The position numbers were made by a program, and so were the translations under genes. The notes below the pieces were generated by a model. That model worked only from the letters and a program-made list of their open reading frames with translations, did not search any database and had not been told where the DNA came from. A DNA stretch of 26,563 nt. Origin: JALOAP01 sp964632355 (GTDB taxonomy: Bacteria > Chloroflexota > Dehalococcoidia > Tepidiformales > Tepidiformaceae). The stretch is taken from positions 1 to 26,563 of the forward strand of contig CAZWBW010000033.1 of the NCBI GenBank assembly GCA_964632355.1, given 5' to 3'. This document shows, piece by piece, positions 21,829 through 26,563 of this stretch (its first letter is position 1; every line of letters starts with the position of its first letter).

Positions 21829-22499
21829 AGCCGGTTCGTCCGCAACTGCAGGCGCGACCAGTGCTCCCCGATCGCCTGCACGAACTCCGGCCGCACCAGC
21901 TTCGCTCGCGCGACCAGCCGTTCGTTCGTCTCGCGCCGCACGTACACGCCCTCGGGCGGGCCATCCGTTAGCCTCGACGGCCCATCGAGCAGTGCGCGAA
22001 GCCCGTCGAGGTCGAAGCGCCCGGCCGCCAGCCGCGGCACGACCGCGATGCCGATCCGCGCGGCGAGTTCGTCGCGGCGGGCGGTGCTCCAGAACTCCCC
22101 GCGCGAACGGTCGTACACGTCGAACGCGAGAAACCAATCGGGGAGCCGCGTGTACTCGACGCTGTGCACCGCGTAGCACCACTCGCCGAACAGCACCAGG
22201 TCGGGAAACAGCGCGTCCGCGAGCTCTCGTTCGCGCGCGGCCATCCAGCGGAACAGCGGGCGGAACTGCGGGTGCGCGTGCTCGGGCGAAAGATACTGCC
22301 CCCGGTTCTGCGCGCGAACTACCCCGTCGTCGCCGGCCGAAAAGCCGACGTTCGCGCCGTCCACTTTCTCCTCGACCACGACCTCGCCGGAAAGTAGTTC
22401 GTCTGCCTCCTGCGGCGAAAGCACCTTGTCGTCGCGCGGCAGCCCTTCGCCCAGCCACGCAAGGTGCGGCGTTCGCGGGAACCGGAAGAACTCGCTCAT
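21804..22499 (-). CDS. Stand-alone Rnl2-type RNA ligase
   Basis: 231 residues from ATG 22499, overlapping the PIN-like gene by ATGA. The nucleotidyltransferase motifs are complete: motif I EEKVDGAN with Lys45 as the adenylated nucleophile, QNRG (Arg66), motif III LVLFGEW (Glu106), LPDWFLAFDVYD (motif IIIa), motif IV PEGVYVRR (Glu183) and motif V ARAKLV (Lys200). The opening FRFPRTPHLAWLG is typical of RNA_ligase (PF09414) proteins. The chain stops after motif V, without the C-terminal domain of T4 Rnl2, so it is a minimal ligase that may need a partner. It should join RNA ends with ATP. It is the third gene of an ATPase-PIN-ligase operon, which suggests repair of RNA cut by its neighbour. Confidence 0.9.
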   Translation of the reverse strand: MSEFFRFPRTPHLAWLGEGLPRDDKVLSPQEADELLSGEVVVEEKVDGANVGFSAGDDGVVRAQNRGQYLSPEHAHPQFRPLFRWMAARERELADALFPDLVLFGEWCYAVHSVEYTRLPDWFLAFDVYDRSRGEFWSTARRDELAARIGIAVVPRLAAGRFDLDGLRALLDGPSRLTDGPPEGVYVRRETNERLVARAKLVRPEFVQAIGEHWSRLQLRTNRLAPGAGGW

Positions 22500-23020
22500 T
22501 TGCCCATCTTTTCGGCGTACTTCTCCGCGATCGCGTCCCGGCAGAGGAACACGATCTTCACGCCGATCTCTTCGAGTGCGGCCGGCCAGGCCCACCACTT
22601 GCTGTCCAGCGCCTGCAGGATGGGCGGCCGCTCCGGCGAGGCCGCCGAAACCGCGAGGAACTTCCTGTCCGAAGGGTCGTATGTCACGCCCTCGGGCGGC
22701 AGTGGCAGTTCCTCGTACCCTCGCGCGTCGCCCGCCTTCGTCAGAGGCACGCGGGTGATCCGCTTCCCTCCCCACTGGTGGTCGAGCACCCACTTGAGGA
22801 ACGCGTCGCCCGGGCCGGGCTGCCCGCGCGGGTTCAGCTTCCGCATGTACTCCGCGACGATCTCGCCCGCGTCGTCCACGAACAGGTGGCCATGCCTGGT
22901 CACCTGCAGCAGCGCCCGGGCGCTATTCGCGACGCACTCGGACGAGGCCTGCTCGGCGGCACCGTTCGCCGTCAGCGCCACGTTCGTGTCGATGACACAG
23001 CGCAGCGGGATTTCACTCAT
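22496..23020 (-). CDS. PIN-like ribonuclease domain protein
   Basis: 174 residues from ATG 23020. The N terminus CVIDTNVALTANG is the first PIN motif (Asp11 in IDTN). LFVDDAGEIVAEYMRKL supplies the middle acidic positions (Asp50, Glu53), VTYDPSDRKFLAVSAAS supplies Asp115 and Asp118, and ILQALDSKWW provides a late Asp (139) in the usual D-x-x-W context. PIN domains coordinate one or two metal ions with such residues to cut single-stranded RNA or tRNA. The protein is longer than typical VapC toxins (~130 residues) and no antitoxin-like gene precedes it. Instead it is coupled by ATGA overlaps on both sides, to the ATPase and to the RNA ligase. PIN identity is by motif reading; target unknown. 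Confidence 0.8.
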   Translation of the reverse strand: MSEIPLRCVIDTNVALTANGAAEQASSECVANSARALLQVTRHGHLFVDDAGEIVAEYMRKLNPRGQPGPGDAFLKWVLDHQWGGKRITRVPLTKAGDARGYEELPLPPEGVTYDPSDRKFLAVSAASPERPPILQALDSKWWAWPAALEEIGVKIVFLCRDAIAEKYAEKMGK

Positions 23021-24408
23021 TCTCCGTCCCGCGACTGCATACGCCGCGCCTGCGCTTCGGTGCGCGCGACCAGGTCCGCCATTTCGTCCCCGAAGAACCC
23101 TTCCGGCCAGTTGCGGATGTTTCCGTACGCATCGACATCCAGTTCTTCGAGGCGTGCACCATCTGCTCCGGTGTGCACGAAATAGAGCGCCGCATCCTGC
23201 TCTGAAAGTGCTTCCTCTGCAATCCGCCGCTGCAACCGCCGCAAGAAGTGCTCGGAGTGACTTTCGATAATGAACTGGCATTCGCGCGGCTTCCCGTCTT
23301 CCTCCGCCCGGATTGCGTCGACGAAGAGATCTGCCAGGTCCGCCTGTACGCTCGGGTGCAGGTGAATCTCCGGCTGTTCGAAGATGACAATCGAACGCCG
23401 CGGTACGTAGAGGCATTCGACGATTACCGGGAGCACCTGGCTCACGCCGAACCCGACATCCGTGAGTTTCACCTCCGGCGATTTCGGCCCCGTTCGCACC
23501 AGGACTTCGTACTCCCTGCGGTGCGGGGCAATCGGCCGGATGTCGAAGTCGTCGATCAGCCGCATAGCGCGCAGCCGTTCGGCCACCAGTTCCGGTAGTT
23601 GTTTCTCCGGTTGCCCCGGCGCGAAGCTGAACGCCCGCTCGCCCGAAGCAAGGATGCACTCGACCGCGCGGTCGCCGCGCTCCCCAACGTGCTCCGGCAC
23701 TTCGCCCGACCAGAGATAGAGCCGCTTCGGGTATTCGCGCAGCGGGCCCACGTAGTAGATGCTCGTCAGCATCCGCTCCAGTTCGAACACGAAGTCCGCG
23801 GTGAACGCCGCGTTCGGATAGAGGAGCTGCGCCTCGGGCGGGAATCCGTAGAACCGGAGCGGCGGCGGCAATGGACCGGCGCGGCCCGGGAATCGCTTCA
23901 GGTCGTACCGCTCCGACGAAAGTTCGAACTCCGGCTCCGAGTCCCCCACAGCATTCCGCTGCTGCATCGACAGGTCGAGCACGCCCTTCCCGCGCTGCAG
24001 CAACTCGTAGCGAAAGTGCTCTACCTCCGGCCGGTGCCGGCTATCGGCTCCGAGCCGCGCGTGAAACGCCAGCGCGTCGCCGTCGTACCGCTCCCCGGAA
24101 GCCGGGTTGTAGTACGTTCGCTCCCCGTCGAGGAGCCAGCTGAGTTCGAACTCGAGCGACCGCGACAGGTCGTGACCATGGACCACGTCCTCGAACGTCC
24201 CGGCGTCCACCAACGACCGCTCGTCGCCGAGGTGCAGTGCGCGCCGCCGGTCCGACGATTCGGCGGTCTGCTTCAGGAGCAGGAGGAGCTGCGGGATGCT
24301 GGTCTTGCCCGCGCTGTTCGCCCCGAACAGCACCGTCAGCGGCGCGAACCGAATCGGCCCGGTGTCTTCCCACGCCTTGAAGTTCCTGATTCGGAGGCTG
24401 GTGAGCAT
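23017..24408 (-). CDS. AAA/ABC-type ATPase with DUF3696-like C terminus
   Basis: 463 residues from ATG 24408; the ribosome-binding site is weak (AGGACGGA). Motifs: a first strand MLTSLRIRNFKAW, Walker A GANSAGKT (29-36) followed by SIPQLLLLLKQ, YYVGPLREYP (~218-227), signature-like LTDVGFGVSQVLPVIVE (315-331), Walker B IVIFEQPEIHLHP (340-352, Glu347 catalytic), switch His in IIESHSEHFLRRLQRR (His384). The tail LEELDVDAYGNIRNWPEGFF is the DUF3696 signature. This SMC/RecF-like family appears in many defence and toxin modules as the sensing or gating ATPase (compare OLD/GajA, PARIS AriA, PrrC-type systems), normally paired with an effector nuclease. Its stop overlaps the PIN gene start by ATGA, implying stoichiometric co-expression. 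Confidence 0.92.
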   Translation of the reverse strand: MLTSLRIRNFKAWEDTGPIRFAPLTVLFGANSAGKTSIPQLLLLLKQTAESSDRRRALHLGDERSLVDAGTFEDVVHGHDLSRSLEFELSWLLDGERTYYNPASGERYDGDALAFHARLGADSRHRPEVEHFRYELLQRGKGVLDLSMQQRNAVGDSEPEFELSSERYDLKRFPGRAGPLPPPLRFYGFPPEAQLLYPNAAFTADFVFELERMLTSIYYVGPLREYPKRLYLWSGEVPEHVGERGDRAVECILASGERAFSFAPGQPEKQLPELVAERLRAMRLIDDFDIRPIAPHRREYEVLVRTGPKSPEVKLTDVGFGVSQVLPVIVECLYVPRRSIVIFEQPEIHLHPSVQADLADLFVDAIRAEEDGKPRECQFIIESHSEHFLRRLQRRIAEEALSEQDAALYFVHTGADGARLEELDVDAYGNIRNWPEGFFGDEMADLVARTEAQARRMQSRDGE

Positions 24409-24512
24409 GCGGTCCGTCCTGCTCGAACGCCCGCTCACACCGTCCCGGCGCGCGGGCATCGCCGCGAAACGCTGCAGGGGGCACGGGGCTTCGAGGAAAG
24501 CGAGTCAGCGCG

Positions 24513-24521
24513 AGAATACCA
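24513..24521 (-). promoter_or_regulatory. Candidate extended -10 of the ATPase-PIN-ligase operon
   Basis: TGGTATTCT on the minus strand resembles an extended -10 (TG-n-TATTCT), about 105 bases before ATG 24408. No clear -35 is visible, as allowed for extended -10 promoters. The rest of 24409-24548 shows no gene. Confidence 0.3.
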
Positions 24522-24548
24522 CGGCCCATCGCGCAGCCGCCGCGGCGC

Positions 24549-25799
24549 TCACCCCGCCGGCAGCCGCACGACGAACCGCGCCCCCCGCCCCGGCGACTCC
24601 GCGCTGATTCGGCCATGGTGCGCCTCGACGATCCACTTCGCGATCGCAAGGCCCAGCCCCGTGCCCGCCTGCGGACTGCGCGGCCGGTCGGCCCGGTAGA
24701 AGCGTTCGAACACCCGCGGCAGGTCCTCCGGCGGGATTCCCGGCCCCGTGTCGGTCACCGTCACGGTCACGCGCGACCCGCTGCGCCGCGACTCCACCGT
24801 CACGCGGCCGCCCGGCGGCGTGAACTTCAGCGCATTGTCGAGCAGGATCGCCAGGAGCTGCCGCAACCGCTGCGGGTCGCCGGTCACCGTGCCCGCCTGC
24901 AGGTCCGACCGCAGGTCAATTTCCCGCGCCTCGGCGAGCGCCTCCATGTCGCGAAGCACCGCGGCGAACAGCTCATCGAGGTCCACCGGTTCGCGCGCGA
25001 TCGAGACCCGCCCTTCGTCGGCCCGCGCCAGCGTCAGCAGGTCGCCGACCAGCCGCGACAGGTGGTCGGACTCTTCGTTTATCGCCGCCACCTGGTCGAT
25101 GTTGTGTTCGATGGTCTGCTCCGGGTGACGCAGCAAGAGCTCGGCGTTCGCCTTCACCACGGCGATCGGCGTTCGCAGCTCGTGCGACGCGTCGGAAACG
25201 AATCGCCGTTGCGTTTCGAGCGACTGGCGAATAGGCACAAGCGCCCGCCCGGCCAGCAAGAACCCGCCCGCCGACGCCAGCAGGATCCCCACGATGCCCA
25301 CCGACCCGAGCACCACCGCCAGCAGGCGAAGCTGGTAATCGCGCGCCTCGAGCGAACGGCCTACCACGAGCGTGTACGTCTCGCCGTCGTCGCTCGTCAG
25401 CCCCAGCGCAAGCACGCGGTAGTGCTCCCCGTCGGCGCGGAACTCGTGCGAACCGGGTTCCGTCCCCGGCGAATCCGCCATCAACGACTCGACCGGCAGT
25501 TCGCCGGCATCGAACCCACGCGGGTTCACCACGAGCGACGCATCGGGGGCGATGACGAAGTAGAACACATCGGTCGACAGCCCGCGCGGGCCTCCCGGTG
25601 GCCGCGGCCCTTCCGACCCGAGGTGCACAACGAGCGGCGAACGGACGAGCTGCGCGAGGGATCGCCGGAGGGAATTGTCGATGTCGCGGTTCAGTTCGCG
25701 CGCCATGACCGCGTAGGTCGAAACCACGAGCACCGCGAGAATCGCCGTGAACGCGCCGGCGTACCACATGGTCAGGCGAAGCCGGGCGCGGGTGAACAT
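24549..25799 (-). CDS. Sensor histidine kinase (two-component system)
   Basis: 416 residues from ATG 25799, sharing one base with the preceding stop (TGATG). Topology: span 1 at ~11-33, an extracytoplasmic sensor of ~120 residues (Pro/Gly-rich at 63-73), span 2 at ~158-184. The HisKA segment is RRFVSDASHELRTPIAVVKANAEL with phospho-acceptor His206. The ATPase domain has N-box LLDNALKFTPPGG (Asn322), G1 DTGPGIPPEDL (350-360), F-box FERFYRADRP and G2 GTGLGLAIAKWIVEAHHG (379-396). There is little room for a HAMP domain between span 2 and HisKA. The class matches EnvZ/BaeS-like kinases with an OmpR-type partner. The partner gene next door is chimeric and lacks part of its receiver, so signalling through it may be broken as assembled. 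Confidence 0.95.
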   Translation of the reverse strand: MFTRARLRLTMWYAGAFTAILAVLVVSTYAVMARELNRDIDNSLRRSLAQLVRSPLVVHLGSEGPRPPGGPRGLSTDVFYFVIAPDASLVVNPRGFDAGELPVESLMADSPGTEPGSHEFRADGEHYRVLALGLTSDDGETYTLVVGRSLEARDYQLRLLAVVLGSVGIVGILLASAGGFLLAGRALVPIRQSLETQRRFVSDASHELRTPIAVVKANAELLLRHPEQTIEHNIDQVAAINEESDHLSRLVGDLLTLARADEGRVSIAREPVDLDELFAAVLRDMEALAEAREIDLRSDLQAGTVTGDPQRLRQLLAILLDNALKFTPPGGRVTVESRRSGSRVTVTVTDTGPGIPPEDLPRVFERFYRADRPRSPQAGTGLGLAIAKWIVEAHHGRISAESPGRGARFVVRLPAG

Positions 25800-26563
25800 C
25801 AGGGCAGGCGGATCGAGTAGCCGGCCCCGCGAACCGTCCGGATCAGCTTGGGTTCGAAGTCGCGGTCGATCTTATTGCGAAGGTAGTGGATATAGGTATC
25901 GACGATGTTCGACTCGGTGTACATGTCGTAGCTCCACACGAGGTCGAGGAGCTGCGAACGAGTGAGGACCTGCCCCGCATGCCGCATCAGCGTTTCGAGC
26001 AACATAAACTCTTTGGTCGTCAGTTCAATCCGCTTCCCGCCGCGAACCGCCTCGCGGGCACGCAGGTCGAGCCGCAGATCGCCGACCTCGAGGATGTTCG
26101 GCTCACCGGCCGCCATCCGGGAGCGACGACCGAACGCCCGCACACGAGCCAGCAACTCGGCCAGCGCGAACGGCTTCACGAGATAGTCATCCGCCCCGGC
26201 GTCGAGCCCGGTCACCCGGTCCTGCACCGAATCCCGCGCCGTTAGCATCAAGATTGGGGTGTGGTTGCCCGCCTTCCGCATCTGCCGCGCGATTTCGTAC
26301 CCGTCCATCGAAGGGAGCATCACGTCGAGGATGACCAGGTCGTAGGGCTCCGCCATCGCACAGCCGAAGGCGGAGAAGACCGACGACGTGGGGAAGACGT
26401 AGATCTGGCCGATACCAAGCTCGCGGGCGAAGCCGACAGCATGGACCGGGCCCGCGCCGCCGAACGCGTAGAGGACGAACTCCTCTGGCAGGTAGCCGCT
26501 GCGATAGACCTGCGCCCGAATCAGGTCGGACATCTTGTTGTTGATGATCTCGTAGATCCCCGC
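25799..26563 (-). pseudogene. In-frame chimera: hydantoinase/oxoprolinase A fragment joined to a truncated OmpR-type response regulator
   Basis: The frame is open from the window edge (26563) to TGA at 25801-25799. The upstream part encodes AGIYEIINNK, MSDLIRAQVYRSGYLPEEF, LYAFGGAGPVHAVGFARELG and PTSSVFSAFGCAMA, which is the C-terminal region of hydantoinase/oxoprolinase subunit A. At about 26350 it switches without a stop to EPYDLVILDVMLPSMDGYEI, the middle of a receiver domain with phospho-acceptor Asp70 (numbered from ATG 26533). Then come MLTARDS, DYLVKPF (Lys120) and a complete winged-helix effector domain (ELTTKEFMLLETLMRHAG ... RTVRGAGYSIRLP). The first ~45 residues of the receiver, which carry the acidic pocket, are missing. 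This is either an assembly chimera or a genuine deletion/fusion. As drawn, the receiver cannot be phosphorylated normally. Confidence 0.85.

Noticed and set aside
22496..23020. VapBC toxin-antitoxin pair
   Set aside because: There is no small antitoxin gene next to the PIN-like gene; its coupled neighbours are a 463-residue ATPase and an RNA ligase.

Overview
This is 26.6 kb of a high-GC bacterial draft or metagenome-derived scaffold. It has one run of 10 N (5023-5032), and its right end runs into a chimeric ORF. Gene content is a PadR-controlled exporter, a TPP-riboswitch thiamine operon, an Opp/Dpp-type transporter with a Tat-signal lipoprotein, and many small VOC, SnoaL, DUF1801, DUF302 and GyrI-like proteins. 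Together with the GC-rich codon use this fits Chloroflexota (Dehalococcoidia/Tepidiformia-like), with Actinomycetota as the alternative. That placement is inference; no rRNA or tRNA gene is visible.

Layout. 1-1206: tail of a VOC protein, a small membrane protein, a heptameric repeat and a PLDc_N-type membrane protein. 1338-4930: padR, ABC ATPase and FtsX-like permease behind a near-consensus promoter with an inverted repeat in its spacer. 4953-5032: a dispersed-type palindromic repeat followed by the assembly gap. 5174-6785: a pterin-dehydratase/VOC fusion and a thioesterase-like protein. 6798-8474 (minus): a secreted or anchored hypothetical protein, then an arsR / YgaP-like / DUF302 operon with a palindromic operator. 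8597-10061: GyrI-like, DUF1801 and SnoaL-like singletons.

10185-14613 (minus) is a tightly overlapped thiamine operon in the order thiD-thiE-thiO-thiS-thiG-tenI-like, headed by a TPP riboswitch. The thiD ribosome-binding site lies inside a predicted hairpin. Divergent tenA supplies pyrimidine salvage. ThiO, ThiS and ThiG make the thiazole, ThiD phosphorylates the pyrimidine and ThiE joins the two. thiC and thiF are not in the window.

15436-16797 (minus) is an MmgE/PrpD protein. 16832-21779 (plus) is an operon of two Opp/Dpp permeases, a Tat lipoprotein substrate-binding protein and an acyl-CoA-dehydrogenase-fold flavoprotein. It is preceded by a strong promoter and an intrinsic terminator inside the leader.

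21804-24408 (minus) holds three genes joined by ATGA overlaps: a DUF3696-type AAA/ABC ATPase, a PIN-like nuclease and a stand-alone Rnl2-type RNA ligase. This is the best candidate for an undescribed system, possibly RNA damage and repair or phage defence. 24549-26563 (minus) is a histidine kinase preceded by an in-frame chimera of a hydantoinase A fragment and a truncated OmpR-type response regulator.
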